Shown here one piece after another: positions 45,107 to 57,404 of a stretch of DNA of 64,000 bases. Source of the stretch: Rhizobium sp. NZLR1 (GTDB taxonomy: Bacteria; Pseudomonadota; Alphaproteobacteria; Rhizobiales; Rhizobiaceae). The stretch lies in contig NZ_CP071632.1 in NCBI RefSeq assembly GCF_017357385.1, forward strand, positions 1,493,501-1,557,500. Direction: 5' to 3'. Numbering within the stretch: the first letter of the stretch is position 1; each line of letters starts with the position of its first letter. The translations under genes were made by a program, and so were the position numbers. Under the pieces are notes generated by a model. That model was not told the DNA's origin and did no database searches. It saw only the letters and a list, made by a program, of their open reading frames with translations.

Positions 45107-45847
45107 CTACTCCGGCAGGCGGTAGTCGACGAGCTTGTTTTCCCGCACGATGAACAGTTTGCCCGTGTCGGTCACACCAGGCCCCGTCAATGGCAGGATC
45201 GCCTTGGCGATCTCGGAGGGATGCGGCAGCGTCTGCGGATCTTCGCCCGGCACCGCCTGGGCGCGCATCGCCGTGCGGGTGGCGCCCGGATCGACGCTGG
45301 TGATGCGCAGCGGCGTCGATTGGCTCTCGCCGGCCCAGGTCCGAGCCAGCGCCTCGACGGCCGCCTTGGAAGCGGAGTAGGCGCCCCAGAAGGGCCGGCA
45401 CTTGTGGGCGGCACCCGAGGACAGGATGACGGCGCGGCCGGCATCCGAGCGGGTCAGCAGCGGATCGACCGACCGGATCAGCCGCCATGTGGCAGTGACG
45501 TTGATGGTCATCACCTTTTCGAACACCTTCGCCTCGATATGACCGATCGGCGAAATGACGCCGAGCACGCCGGCATTGGCGACGAGGATATCGAGTTTGC
45601 CCCAGCGCTCGAAGATCGAGCCGCCGAGTGCGTCGATCGCATTCATGTCGGCCAGGTCGAAGGGGACGAGCGTCGCCGTGCCGCCGACCGCCTTGATCGC
45701 ATCGTCGAGATCCTCGAGCCCGCCGACCGTGCGGGCGCAGGCGATCACATGGGCGCCGGCTTTCGCAAGCTCCAGCGCCGTGAAATAGCCGATGCCACGC
45801 GATGCACCGGTGACGAGTGCGATCTTGCCCTCAAGATTGATGTTCAT
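45107..45847 (-). CDS. Short-chain dehydrogenase/reductase
   Basis: 246 residues. Cofactor loop TGASRGIG (about 14-21), NAG in VANAGVLG (about 90-97), catalytic Ser in SSGAAHK and Tyr/Lys in YSASK (about 155-159). It is a classical NAD(P)H-dependent SDR; substrate unknown. The start MNINLEGKIALV has GGAAC upstream; a GTG 42 bases earlier is possible. It lies 77 bases downstream of purF in the same direction and keeps this position in rhizobial genomes (from memory). Confidence 0.92.
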   Translation of the reverse strand: MNINLEGKIALVTGASRGIGYFTALELAKAGAHVIACARTVGGLEDLDDAIKAVGGTATLVPFDLADMNAIDALGGSIFERWGKLDILVANAGVLGVISPIGHIEAKVFEKVMTINVTATWRLIRSVDPLLTRSDAGRAVILSSGAAHKCRPFWGAYSASKAAVEALARTWAGESQSTPLRITSVDPGATRTAMRAQAVPGEDPQTLPHPSEIAKAILPLTGPGVTDTGKLFIVRENKLVDYRLPE

Positions 45848-45924
45848 CTGTTCCGGTTCCGGATTTGCTTGCGATGGCGAGGGGCGCACGAGCCCCTCGG
45901 AAGGGAAGTCAAAGCAGCGGCGGC

Positions 45925-47415
45925 TCAGCCGTTGCTGGCAAGCATCGAAAGCTTGTTGCCCATCGACTCGCCGTTCTTGTCGAGCAGGCGGGTCGGATAG
46001 TCACCGGTGAAGTAGTGGTCGGTGAATTGCGGCCGGGCAGGATTGCGGTCCTCGCCGCCGACGGCGCGGTAAAGCCCGTTGATCGACAGGAAGGCAAGCG
46101 AGTCCGCGCCGATATATTTGGCCATGGCGTCGACATCGGCATACTGGTTCGCCAGGAGCTTTTCGGCATCGGGCGTGTCGATGCCGTAAAAGTCGGGGAA
46201 GAAGATCATCGGGCTGGCGACGCGGAGATGGACTTCGCGCGCGCCCGCTTCACGGATCATCTGGACGATCTTGAGAGACGTCGTGCCGCGCACGATGGAA
46301 TCATCGACCAGCACCACACGCTTGCCTTCGATCATCGCCCGGTTGGCCGAATGCTTCAGCTTCACCCCAAAGGCGCGGATCTGCTGGGTCGGTTCGATGA
46401 AGGTGCGGCCGACATAGTGGTTGCGGATGATGCCGTATTCGAAGGGAATGCCGCTTTCCTGTGCGAAGCCGAGAGCCGCCGGCGTGCCGCCGTCCGGCAC
46501 CGGCACGACAACGTCGGCCTCGACGGGCGATTCCTTGGCGAGGTTCATGCCCATATTCTTGCGCGTCGTATAGACGTTGCGGCCGCCGACGACCGAGTCC
46601 GGCCGGGCGAAATAGACATATTCGAACAGGCAGAGCCGTTCCGGCTGCCGCTTGCCGGGCTTGCGGGCATCGATGCTGATCGAGCCGTCGGGCTGGATTT
46701 CGCAGATGACGACCTCGCCATTTTCCACGTCGCGGATGAACTTGGCGCCGATGATGTCGAGCGCGCAGGTTTCCGAGCAGAAGATCGGCTTGCCGTCGAG
46801 TTCGCCCATCACCAGGGGGCGGATGCCGGTCGGGTCACGCGCGGCAATCAGCTTAGTGCGCGTCATCGCGAGCATCGAATAGCCGCCTTCCATCTGGCGA
46901 ATGGCGTCGATGAAGCGGTCGGACGTGGAAGCGTGGCGGGAGCGGGCGATGAGATGGAGCACCACTTCGGTATCGGACGTCGACTGACAGATGGCGCCGG
47001 TCGCGATAATCTGGCGGCGCAGCGTCAGGCCGTTGGTGAAATTACCGTTATGGGCAATGGCGATCCCGCCTTCCTCAAGTTCGGCAAACAGCGGCTGCAC
47101 GTTGCGCATGGCGACTTCGCCTGTCGTCGAGTAGCGGGTATGACCGATCGACATGCTGCCGGGCAGGCGGGCGAGCGTCATCGGATTGGTATAGTGGTCG
47201 CCGACCAGGCCCATATGGCGCTCCTGATAGAAGCGCTTGCCGTCGAACGAGACGATGCCGGCTGCTTCCTGTCCGCGATGCTGAAGCGCATGCAGACCAA
47301 GAGCCGTCAGTGCCGCGGCATCGGGATGTCCCAAAATTCCGAAAACCCCGCATTCCTCATGCAGCGTATCTCCGTCGAGCGGATCGTCGGTCGGGAAGGA
47401 ATGGGACTGGTTCAT
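45925..47415 (-). CDS. purF: Amidophosphoribosyltransferase
   Basis: 496 residues. It makes 5-phosphoribosylamine from PRPP and glutamine, the first step of de novo purine synthesis. The N-terminal propeptide (21 residues) ends before Cys22 in EECGVFGI, so maturation must expose the nucleophilic Cys as in the Bacillus type. Glutaminase blocks are IGHTRYSTTG (about 90-99) and AHNGNFTN (about 122-129); the PRPP motif VVLVDDSIVRGTT (about 366-378) is intact. It lies 150 bases downstream of cvpA, the same neighbour as in E. coli. Confidence 0.97.
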   Translation of the reverse strand: MNQSHSFPTDDPLDGDTLHEECGVFGILGHPDAAALTALGLHALQHRGQEAAGIVSFDGKRFYQERHMGLVGDHYTNPMTLARLPGSMSIGHTRYSTTGEVAMRNVQPLFAELEEGGIAIAHNGNFTNGLTLRRQIIATGAICQSTSDTEVVLHLIARSRHASTSDRFIDAIRQMEGGYSMLAMTRTKLIAARDPTGIRPLVMGELDGKPIFCSETCALDIIGAKFIRDVENGEVVICEIQPDGSISIDARKPGKRQPERLCLFEYVYFARPDSVVGGRNVYTTRKNMGMNLAKESPVEADVVVPVPDGGTPAALGFAQESGIPFEYGIIRNHYVGRTFIEPTQQIRAFGVKLKHSANRAMIEGKRVVLVDDSIVRGTTSLKIVQMIREAGAREVHLRVASPMIFFPDFYGIDTPDAEKLLANQYADVDAMAKYIGADSLAFLSINGLYRAVGGEDRNPARPQFTDHYFTGDYPTRLLDKNGESMGNKLSMLASNG

Positions 47416-47565
47416 TTCTGCGGGCCTCTGCTCTCACAAGAATGGATCGGCATTTCCAGAAATAACTGAAGCCCGGCAGAGCTGGAATGCCCGGCCGGAC
47501 CCCTTATTTGACATCCCGCTCAAATGGCAATTGCCGGAGGGCGGGTCAAGCTCTTGAACACTGTG

Positions 47566-48183
47566 TCAATTCGCTGGCTGCTGTGCAGGCGCGGTCGGTG
47601 CGTCTTCTGCCGGTGCCTGGTCGCCCGTCGGCGGATTGGTGCCTTCGGCGCCCTGTGCCGGCGGCTGAAGCTTATCACGGATGCTCGCCGGTATCATCTG
47701 GGCAAATTGCTCCGGCAGAACCGATTTCAGCTTCACGACCATCGAATCCAGGAAGGGTTTCGATTTTGCTTGGTTGACCCAGGCCGGGCGGTGGTCGACA
47801 TCGACCAGCCAGTTCCAGAAGGCGACGGCGACGACCAGCAGCAGCACGCCGCGCGCTGCCCCGAACAGGAAACCGAGCGTGCGGTCGAGCGCGCCGACGC
47901 GGCTGTCGATGATGAAATCGGCAATCTTCATCGTGATGAAAGAAATGACGATGAGCGCGATCAGGAAGACGACCGCTGCCGAACCGACGATCGCGATGCG
48001 GTCGTCATCGGTATATTTCTTCGCGTAGGGCAACAGGTACGGATAGAGGTAATAGGCCGCCGCTGCCGATCCGCCCCAGCTCGCGATTGAGAGGATCTCG
48101 CGCGAAAAGCCGCGGACCATCGCCAGCACGGCGGAGAAGAGCACGACGCCGATGACAATACCGTCGAAAATCGTAATGGGCAT
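47566..48183 (-). CDS. cvpA: CvpA family membrane protein
   Basis: 205 residues. Four transmembrane helices (about 5-22, 32-50, 68-86, 105-125) begin with FDGIVIGVVLFSAVLAMVRGFSRE, the CvpA hallmark. Inner membrane protein; homologues are needed for colicin V export in E. coli and affect bile or envelope stress tolerance. The C-terminus is a Pro/Ala/Gln-rich cytoplasmic or periplasmic tail (about 165-205). It sits upstream of purF with a 150-base gap that could contain a separate purF promoter. Confidence 0.93.
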   Translation of the reverse strand: MPITIFDGIVIGVVLFSAVLAMVRGFSREILSIASWGGSAAAAYYLYPYLLPYAKKYTDDDRIAIVGSAAVVFLIALIVISFITMKIADFIIDSRVGALDRTLGFLFGAARGVLLLVVAVAFWNWLVDVDHRPAWVNQAKSKPFLDSMVVKLKSVLPEQFAQMIPASIRDKLQPPAQGAEGTNPPTGDQAPAEDAPTAPAQQPAN

Positions 48184-48273
48184 GTAAATTCAACTCCAGG
48201 ACTGCCGCTTGGCGGCCGTGTCGTGCCTTATCGTGTGCCTCCTATATCATTACCAATCTTGGCAATGAAAGGA

Positions 48274-49674
<1,401 letters not shown>

Positions 49675-49839
49675 CAATCACTCTTTCAGTCCGGGTTCCC
49701 GAGTGAAGCAGTCGCGCCGCTTCATCGAATCATTGTCGTGCTTGAGATAATGGCTATCGCGACGGATCAAAACTAATGATTTTCCCATCAGTGCCTCCCG
49801 TGCCTATGCTTTGCCTCTGCTCATTCTGAACGGTGGAAG

Positions 49840-50475
49840 ATGTTCGATTATTCGTTTGCGCACTGGTTTGCATTTTTCTCGGCGGCGGTCCTGCTCAACC
49901 TGTCACCCGGCCCCGACATCGCCTTCATCCTCGGTCACACGATGAAAAGCGGAAAACGTGCCGGTTTTTCCGCGCTGTTCGGCGTCTGGTCCGGCGCCTG
50001 CCTGCATGTTCTGATGGCAGCGCTCGGCCTTTCCGCCGTGCTCGCCGCTTCGGCCGTCGCCTTCTCCGCGGTCAAATGGATCGGCGCCGCCTATCTCGTC
50101 TGGCTGGGCATCCAGGCTTTGCGCGCCGGCGGCGGCAATGGTCTGATAAAGACTGCCGGTGAAAAAATGCCGGCAGCAAGGATCTACCGACAGGGCATTC
50201 TGGTTTCATTGCTCAATCCGAAAGTGGCGATTTTCTTCCTGGCCTTCCTGCCGCAATTCGTCGTTGAAGGGGCAGGGCCGGCATGGGCCCAGCTCATGCT
50301 GCATGGCGGGCTGATCATCGTCGTCGCTGCCTTCATCGAGCCGCCGCTCGTCCTCCTCGGAGGGCGCCTTGCCGATGCGCTCAGGCATAATCAAAAAATT
50401 GGGTTATGGCTCGATCGCGGCCTCGGCGCGCTTTTCCTGGCGCTCGGCGTCCGCCTTGCGCTCAGCAGCCGCTGA
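49840..50475 (+). CDS. LysE/RhtB-family amino acid exporter
   Basis: 211 residues with six hydrophobic segments. LLNLSPGPDIAFILGHTMKSG (about 18-38) and NPKVAIFFLAFLPQFV (about 126-141) are family signatures. Members export amino acids such as threonine, homoserine lactone or lysine; no specificity can be read. GGTGGAAG precedes the ATG. It is oriented rightward inside an otherwise leftward conserved block (radA on one side, alr on the other), so it may be a later insertion. Confidence 0.93.
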   Translation: MFDYSFAHWFAFFSAAVLLNLSPGPDIAFILGHTMKSGKRAGFSALFGVWSGACLHVLMAALGLSAVLAASAVAFSAVKWIGAAYLVWLGIQALRAGGGNGLIKTAGEKMPAARIYRQGILVSLLNPKVAIFFLAFLPQFVVEGAGPAWAQLMLHGGLIIVVAAFIEPPLVLLGGRLADALRHNQKIGLWLDRGLGALFLALGVRLALSSR

Positions 50476-50483
50476 CGGGTAGG

Positions 50484-51647
50484 TTATTCCTCGTCGGCGA
50501 CATAGCGCCGCTCGTGGCGGAGCCCCATGCTGGTCAGGATCTCGTATCCGATCGTGCCTGCCGCCCGCGCCACATCGTCCAGGGCCATGTTCTTTCCGAA
50601 CAGCTCGACATAATCCCCGGCGCGCACGGCGTTGTCAGGCAGATCCGTCACGTCGAAGATCGTCAGGTCCATCGTGATCCTGCCCGCGACCGGCACCTTA
50701 CGTCCGGCGATGAAGCCTTGCCCACCCTGCGGTACGGTCTGGCGCAGCGGCACGCCGCCGCTCGACAGGCTGCGCATGTAGCCGTCGGCATAACCGGCCG
50801 AAGCGATCGCCAGCCGGCTTTTGCGGCCAAGCTGCAGCGCCCGCCCGTAGCTGACGGTCTCGCCGGCCTCGACGCTGCGCACCTGGATGATGCGGGCTTC
50901 CGCGGTTGCCACCGGCCGCATCGGATTGGCCAGGCCGCAGACCGCCTCGGCGCCATAAAGCGCGATGCCGGGACGGGTCAAGTCGAAGTGATAATCCTCG
51001 CCGAGGAAAATGCCGGCCGAGGCGGCAAGGCTTGAATCGATGCCTTCATAGGCGGCGCTAACCCTGTGGAATGATTCGAGTTGCTGCCGGTTCATCGCAT
51101 GGCTGGGATCGTCGGCGCAGGCGAGATGGCTCATGACAAGCACCGGTGCGAAGCTCGCCGGACGTGAGACGTCGTCGGCGAGCGCGATCGCATCGTCCAT
51201 ATGCAATCCGAGCCGATTGAAGCCGGTATCGACATGCAGCGCGCAGGGGTAGTCACCGTAATCGGCAAGTACCGCCATCCAGAAGGCGAGCTGCTCGTCA
51301 GAGGAGATCACCGGAACCAGATCGTTTTCGAAGAAGCGCCGCTCGGTGCCCGGCCATATGCCCGAGAGCACGAAAATGCGCGCCTCGGGCGCATAGAGGC
51401 GAAGCGTCACACCCTCGTCGACGGTCGCGACGAAGAAGTCGCGGGCGCCTGCCATGTAGAGCGCTTCGCCGGCATCCTCGATGCCCATGCCGTAGGCATC
51501 CGCCTTGACGACCGCCGAGGCGCGCGCCGCACCGGAGCGGCGCGCCATGTCGCGCCAGTTCTCCGTCAAGGCCGTCAGGTCGACGGTCAGTCGCAGGCCT
51601 GCCGAGGCAAAATTATCGTCTTCGGGGGCGTCGAGAAAATCGCTCAT
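50484..51647 (-). CDS. alr: Alanine racemase
   Basis: 387 residues. It makes D-alanine for peptidoglycan. The PLP-binding Lys48 is in AVVKADAYGMG, and the opposite catalytic Tyr is in SRLAIASAGYADGY (about 259-272). The N-terminus has an extra acidic stretch (1-18). The start at 51647 is the simplest; an in-frame ATG 9 bases upstream is a close alternative since neither has a good RBS. It follows dnaB with a 96-base gap in the same direction. Confidence 0.94.
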   Translation of the reverse strand: MSDFLDAPEDDNFASAGLRLTVDLTALTENWRDMARRSGAARASAVVKADAYGMGIEDAGEALYMAGARDFFVATVDEGVTLRLYAPEARIFVLSGIWPGTERRFFENDLVPVISSDEQLAFWMAVLADYGDYPCALHVDTGFNRLGLHMDDAIALADDVSRPASFAPVLVMSHLACADDPSHAMNRQQLESFHRVSAAYEGIDSSLAASAGIFLGEDYHFDLTRPGIALYGAEAVCGLANPMRPVATAEARIIQVRSVEAGETVSYGRALQLGRKSRLAIASAGYADGYMRSLSSGGVPLRQTVPQGGQGFIAGRKVPVAGRITMDLTIFDVTDLPDNAVRAGDYVELFGKNMALDDVARAAGTIGYEILTSMGLRHERRYVADEE

Positions 51648-51743
51648 GATCCACATCGAAAAGAGGCCGGAGGAGGATTCTCCGGCCAGTTTAAAGGTCG
51701 ATTTTGTCAATGGAAAGCCCGGCGCTGCAGCATCGCTGCGCGA

Positions 51744-53246
<1,503 letters not shown>

Positions 53247-53568
53247 CCGTTCTGTCTTTTTCCAGCTCCGGATTTGCAATTCCGGACGCGAAAATCAAGA
53301 GGCTGCGAGGGGAGCGGGGGCTCGCTTCGCTTAAATCCTGAACGCTGTGCACGTTGTTCGACTTCTCCACAGTCCTGGGCGACGCAAAGGAGAAATACCG
53401 GCAGTGTCACCCGCACGACACGGTATGGCGCCGACTCAGCCCATCCGTTTCGGAGAACTCTATTTTAGCGCGATGCGATAAGGCTCGCAGCAAAAACATC
53501 CGAAACATCCCCAACGAAAAAGCCCGGCGCTGTGGCCGGGCTTCCTGTCGTGGATTGCTCCGACGATA
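53247..53568. other. Intergenic region between rplI and dnaB
   Basis: 322 bases. It contains the terminator of the ribosomal operon at 53516-53545 and presumably the dnaB promoter. A GTGTC/GACAC inverted repeat (about 53405-53421) lies between them. No gene supported. Confidence 0.55.
53516..53545 (-). terminator. Rho-independent terminator after rplI
   Basis: On the minus strand GAAGCCCGGC pairs with GCCGGGCTTT around CACAGC and runs into TTTTC, 24 bases after the rplI stop. Confidence 0.88.
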
Positions 53569-54147
53569 TTATGCTTCGTCTTCGTCGACGCCGTCGGCTT
53601 CCGGATCGAAGAAATCTTCAGGACGCAGAGCGTCTTCGTCGACGCCGTAGATGGCGTCGACCGAGGTGAGTTCTTCGCCCTTGGACTGGCGCTCTGCCTC
53701 TTCGGCAGAACGGGCAACGTTCAGCTGGACGTGGATTTCGACTTCGGCATGCAGCTGCAGCTCGACCTTGTGCAGGCCGATCGCCTTGATCGGCGTGTTG
53801 AGGTGAACCTGATTGCGCCCGATGTTAAAGCCTTCGGCGGCGAGAATATCGACGACGTCACGGGCAGCGACCGAACCATAGAGCTGGCCGGTTTCGCCGG
53901 CCGAACGCACGACGATGAAGGACTTGCCGTCGAGAACGTCGGCAACCTTCTGGGCTTCCGACTTGCGCTCGAGGTTGCGGGCTTCGAGCGTCGAACGCTC
54001 GGCTTCGAAGCGGGTCTTGTTGGCGGCGTTGGCGCGCAGCGCCTTGCCGAGCGGCAGCAGGTAGTTACGGGCAAAGCCGTCGCGAACCTTTACGGTTTCG
54101 CCCATCTGGCCGAGCTTGGAGATGCGTTCGAGAAGGATGACTTGCAT
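53569..54147 (-). CDS. rplI: 50S ribosomal protein L9
   Basis: 192 residues. N-terminal rRNA-binding domain [16 protein letters not shown] (1-16) and the signature [14 protein letters not shown] (about 23-36), then the long connecting helix (about 40-75) and C-terminal domain. The last 35 residues are an acidic extension ([22 protein letters not shown]) not present in E. coli L9 (about 149 aa), typical of rhizobial copies. GAAAGG precedes the ATG. It lies at the end of rpsF-rpsR-DUF2232-rplI. Confidence 0.97.
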   Translation of the reverse strand: MQVILLERISKLGQMGETVKVRDGFARNYLLPLGKALRANAANKTRFEAERSTLEARNLERKSEAQKVADVLDGKSFIVVRSAGETGQLYGSVAARDVVDILAAEGFNIGRNQVHLNTPIKAIGLHKVELQLHAEVEIHVQLNVARSAEEAERQSKGEELTSVDAIYGVDEDALRPEDFFDPEADGVDEDEA

Positions 54148-54169
54148 TTTCTTTTGCCTTTCTTGTGTC

Positions 54170-55156
54170 TCAAATTTTCGTGTCGGATTGTTTGGGGGCA
54201 TCAGCATCTTTCGTCGGGGTCAGCGCGATCGCCTTGCGCGTATCGCTGAGACCGAGGACGAGGATGAGGAGAGCTGGCAGCAGCATGAGCATCGAAGCCA
54301 GGTAGCTAAGGATGAGGGCCGGGATGCGCCAGTCCTTGCCGCGCGTGCGGAAATGCAGCGAGGCGAAACCGGAAAGCACGAAGCCGGCGCCGAAGGTGCC
54401 GATCACCGTCGCGCCGACCAGCGCCGGAACGCCGCCGAAGAAGCAGGCGGCAAGCCCGGCGAGGAAGATGAAGATCGAGTTGCGGTTCATGCGCAGCGAC
54501 GAGGGAATGTCCTCGCGCGGGCGAAGGCCGCGACCTGACGCTGCGACGATGCGCACGGCGAAATAATAGGCGGCAAACAGCATGCTGACCCACATGCCGC
54601 CCTGCAAAGCCGGCAGCATCAGCAGGATCAGCGACTTGGTCTGCGCGGTGGCTGCCGGATCGGGCATGAATTCCGGCTGCTGCTGCTTGACCGAGGTGAT
54701 CAGCAGATCGACGATCGGATCGGTGATCTCCGGCCCATAGCCGATCATCACGCCGATGACGATGACGGCGATCGTCACCAGGCCGCAGAGATGCAGCAGA
54801 ATATCGGAGAGCGGATACCAGGCAAGCAGGTGGTCAGGGCCGCCGAGTTCGGAGGCGGGGCGAGCGAGATTGGCGAGGTGGCTGAGCCAGCCGGCCGGCA
54901 AGAGCGTCACCAGCGTCATGATCAGCGCAAAGGAAGGCGAGATGAAGATCGCGCCGAGCGCCGCTGCAGTGGCAACGGCCGAGATCGCCGCGGCATTGCC
55001 CCAGCCGAGCCCGACGATCAGGATCGGCAGCGCCGAGGCCGTGTAGAGGAGCGCGCTGAAAAACGACGGCTGCACGCTCGCGCCCAGCACCAGCAGGGCG
55101 GCGGTCAATCCGGCGAGTGCGCCGATCAGCAGCGTTTTAAGATCCGGTCGTTTCAA
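54170..55156 (-). CDS. DUF2232 integral membrane protein
   Basis: 328 residues with about eight transmembrane helices. [21 protein letters not shown] and the later [26 protein letters not shown] regions resemble DUF2232 (YybS-like) proteins. The start is a TTG at 55156 with AGGAC upstream; no ATG is available near the N-terminus. It is inserted between rpsR and rplI, a position kept in rhizobia as far as I recall, and is 22 bases upstream of rplI. Function unknown; the location suggests coupling with growth rate. Confidence 0.82.
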   Translation of the reverse strand: MKRPDLKTLLIGALAGLTAALLVLGASVQPSFFSALLYTASALPILIVGLGWGNAAAISAVATAAALGAIFISPSFALIMTLVTLLPAGWLSHLANLARPASELGGPDHLLAWYPLSDILLHLCGLVTIAVIVIGVMIGYGPEITDPIVDLLITSVKQQQPEFMPDPAATAQTKSLILLMLPALQGGMWVSMLFAAYYFAVRIVAASGRGLRPREDIPSSLRMNRNSIFIFLAGLAACFFGGVPALVGATVIGTFGAGFVLSGFASLHFRTRGKDWRIPALILSYLASMLMLLPALLILVLGLSDTRKAIALTPTKDADAPKQSDTKI

Positions 55157-55304
55157 GGTCGCTGTCCTGCTTCATCAAGCAGTTAGAGGATGTTGCTGAA
55201 TCGAATTCAGAAACGTCTCAACATGGGTTTTAAGAGTTCCGATCCGCGCCCATCGCAGAAGGGAGGCAACCCCCAGATCAGGAATCCGGGGGTCACATAT
55301 TCTA

Positions 55305-55553
55305 TTAGGCTACGACGTAGGGCAGCAGGCCGAGGAAACGGGCGCGCTTGATCGCCTGGGCGAGTTCGCGCTGCTTCTTCTGGGAAACAGCCGTGATGCG
55401 CGACGGAACGATCTTGCCGCGCTCGGAAATGTAGCGCTGCAGCAGACGTACGTCCTTGTAGTCGATCCGCGGCGCGTTGGCGCCGGAGAACGGGCAGGTC
55501 TTGCGGCGGCGATGGAACGGGCGGCGGACCGGAGCGGAGGAAGTTTCAGACAT
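55305..55553 (-). CDS. rpsR: 30S ribosomal protein S18
   Basis: 82 residues. [12 protein letters not shown] near the N-terminus and the S18 signature [23 protein letters not shown] (about 31-53) are clear. S18 dimerises with S6 on the 16S rRNA platform. It starts 14 bases after rpsF, so the pair is cotranslated. The 148-base gap to the DUF2232 gene contains a CCCCC/GGGGG hairpin (55270-55292) without a T tract. Confidence 0.97.
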   Translation of the reverse strand: MSETSSAPVRRPFHRRRKTCPFSGANAPRIDYKDVRLLQRYISERGKIVPSRITAVSQKKQRELAQAIKRARFLGLLPYVVA

Positions 55554-55567
55554 ATCTCGGATCTCCC

Positions 55568-56026
55568 TTATACACGGTCTTCGCGCGGACGGCGCGGACG
55601 GTCGTCGAAGCCACCTTCACGCGGCGGACGCGGGCCGCGGTCACGATCGCCGAAGCCGCCTTCACGCGGGCCACGGCCGCCTTCGCGCGGACGGTCGTCG
55701 CGGTCGCGCTTCTGCGTCATGGCAGACGGCCCTTCTTCATGCTTCTCGACGGCGATCGTCATGTAGCGAAGAACGTCTTCGCTGATGCGCATCTGACGTT
55801 CCATTTCCTGGACGGCAGCAGCCGGTGCATCGATGTCCATCAGGGCGTAGTGCGCCTTGCGGTTCTTCTTGATGCGATAGGTAAGGGACTTGAGGCCCCA
55901 GTTCTCGATACGCCCGACTTTACCGCCGTTAGCTTCGATCACACCCTTGTACTGTTCTACGAGGGCATCGACCTGCTGAGCGGAAATATCCTGCCGGGCA
56001 AGGAATACATGTTCATAAAGAGCCAT
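55568..56026 (-). CDS. rpsF: 30S ribosomal protein S6
   Basis: 152 residues. S6 core [15 protein letters not shown] to about residue 100, then an Arg/Gly/Glu-rich tail (about 106-152) with repeated REGG units (PREGG three times) that E. coli S6 replaces by an oligo-glutamate tail. The protein pairs with S18. AAAGGC precedes the ATG. An RNA hairpin with a CCG bulge lies 24 bases upstream and may provide autoregulation. First gene of the operon. Confidence 0.97.
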   Translation of the reverse strand: MALYEHVFLARQDISAQQVDALVEQYKGVIEANGGKVGRIENWGLKSLTYRIKKNRKAHYALMDIDAPAAAVQEMERQMRISEDVLRYMTIAVEKHEEGPSAMTQKRDRDDRPREGGRGPREGGFGDRDRGPRPPREGGFDDRPRRPREDRV

Positions 56027-56050
56027 GACAGCTTTGCCTTTCTTGCGTTT

Positions 56051-56079
56051 GGTTCAACCCGATATTCGGCGGCTAAGCC
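56051..56079 (-). promoter_or_regulatory. Candidate S6:S18-binding leader hairpin of rpsF
   Basis: Read on the minus strand: GGCTTAG, unpaired CCG, CCGA-ATA-TCGG hairpin, G, TTGAACC. The outer GGCTTAG pairs imperfectly with TTGAACC (6 of 7, counting G-U). A CCG trinucleotide bulge between two short helices close to the rpsF RBS is the described recognition feature by which S6:S18 represses its own mRNA, imitating 16S helix 22. Confidence 0.5.
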
Positions 56080-56244
56080 TCAACGACTGCTCCTGATTGG
56101 GCGGACCCAGGCAAGAAAGCGTTTCCGAGACGGTCGAGAGCGGAGACACGGGAGGCTGGAACGCTTCCGTTCCGAACGATTTCCAACAGGAAACCGGCCC
56201 TCCGTTCAGCCACCAGCCAGAAGACCGGGTTAACGAACAGGGCG

Positions 56245-56272
56245 GCTTATACGGATTTTTCGGGCAAACGCA
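56245..56272 (-). promoter_or_regulatory. Candidate rpsF operon promoter
   Basis: On the minus strand TTGCGT (56272-56267), 16-base spacer, TATAAG (56250-56245). Good match to sigma70-type boxes for a ribosomal operon; start would be near 56238. Confidence 0.45.
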
Positions 56273-56360
56273 AGCTCAATCGGACACTCGAGCCCGACGC
56301 AGACCAATCGGTAGCGTCTGGCTATTGCATAATTCCTTAAATCGAAATCAAGGAATATAA

Positions 56361-57404
56361 TCAGAGCGGCAGCGGATACTGCCGATGCACCTTGGCGATC
56401 TCCGCCAGCACGTCGTTAGAAAGCGTCAGCTCGGCCGCGCCGATATCGACTTTCAGCTGCTCCATCGAGGTTGCGCCGATGATGGCCGAGGCCATGAAGG
56501 GCCTCGACAGGCAGAAGGCGATCGCCATGGCCGTTGGGTCGAGGCCGTAACTGGCCGCGATCGCCAGATAGGCTTTGGTCGCCGGCTCCTGCAGCGGCTG
56601 CAGGCGGCCGCCGATATCGTGGTTGATCGAGCCGCGCGAACCTTTCGGCCTGAGGCCATCGACATATTTACCGGACAGGATGCCGCCGGCGAGCGGCGAA
56701 TAGGCGAGCAGCCCGACATCCTCATGGTGCGAGAGTTCGGCGAGATCGAGGTCGAAATGGCGGTAGAGCAGATTGTATTCGTTCTGGACGCTGGCGACGC
56801 GCGGCAGGCTCTTCTGTTCTGACAGTGTCAGGTATTTCTGGATGCCCCAGGTGGTTTCGTTGGAAAGGCCGATCGCCCGGATCTTGCCTTCCTTCACCAG
56901 TGCGCCGAGGGTTTCCAGGATGTCGAGCATATTGGCGACGGTCTGGTCGCGATCCTGGTTGAAGGGATTGTAGCTCCAGTTCTGGCGGAAATGGAAATGA
57001 CCGCGGTTCGGCCAGTGGATCTGGTAGAGGTCGACGTAATCCGTCTTCAGCCGCGTCAGGCTGGCCTCGAGCGCCAGCCGTATATTCCTGGCATCCGCAC
57101 CTTCGCCGCCGCGCAGATAATCGCGGCCGCGGCCGGCGACCTTGGTGGCGAGCACGATATCTCCTCGCTTGCCTGATTTGCCGAACCAGCTGCCGATATA
57201 GTCTTCGGTCCGGCCCTGTGTTTCCGGCGAAACGGGCGTGGTTGGGTAGAGTTCGGCGGTATCGAAGAAATTGACGCCCTTTTCGACGGCGTAATCCATC
57301 TGCGCGTGAGCGTCGGTTTCGCTGTTCTGCGAACCCCAGGTCATGGTGCCAAGGCAAATCTCTGAAACGGAAATGCCGGTGCGGCCTAGTGAATTGTACT
57401 GCAT
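56361..57404 (-). CDS. tas: Tas-like aldo/keto reductase
   Basis: 347 residues, nearly the same length as E. coli Tas, and sharing LGTMTWGSQNSETDAHAQMDYA (about 17-38), TAELYP, ETQGRTEDYIG and the final ATSMEQLKVDI/LAEIAKVH blocks. Aldo/keto reductase barrel: Asp/Tyr in FFDTAELY, Lys in LATKVAG, His in YQIHWPNRG. NADPH-dependent; physiological substrate unknown (Tas complements tyrosine auxotrophy in E. coli). AAGG lies 9 bases before the ATG at 57404. Divergent from fabD by 214 bases. Confidence 0.9.
   Translation of the reverse strand: MQYNSLGRTGISVSEICLGTMTWGSQNSETDAHAQMDYAVEKGVNFFDTAELYPTTPVSPETQGRTEDYIGSWFGKSGKRGDIVLATKVAGRGRDYLRGGEGADARNIRLALEASLTRLKTDYVDLYQIHWPNRGHFHFRQNWSYNPFNQDRDQTVANMLDILETLGALVKEGKIRAIGLSNETTWGIQKYLTLSEQKSLPRVASVQNEYNLLYRHFDLDLAELSHHEDVGLLAYSPLAGGILSGKYVDGLRPKGSRGSINHDIGGRLQPLQEPATKAYLAIAASYGLDPTAMAIAFCLSRPFMASAIIGATSMEQLKVDIGAAELTLSNDVLAEIAKVHRQYPLPL

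Larger units (their letters stand above)
56027..56360. other. Leader and promoter region of the rpsF operon
   Basis: 334 bases between rpsF and the Tas-like gene. It carries the candidate rpsF promoter (56245-56272) and the CCG-bulged hairpin (56051-56079), leaving a leader of about 210 bases. No gene supported; no terminator seen for the Tas-like gene. Confidence 0.55.

Noticed and set aside
44067..45488. 473-residue minus-strand frame opposite the GH25 gene
   Set aside because: Antisense to a gene with clear catalytic motifs; its part in the 44002-44354 gap has no RBS or homologue that I recognise.
45865..47469. 534-residue plus-strand frame opposite purF
   Set aside because: Exact antisense of purF with no family blocks; purF is certain.
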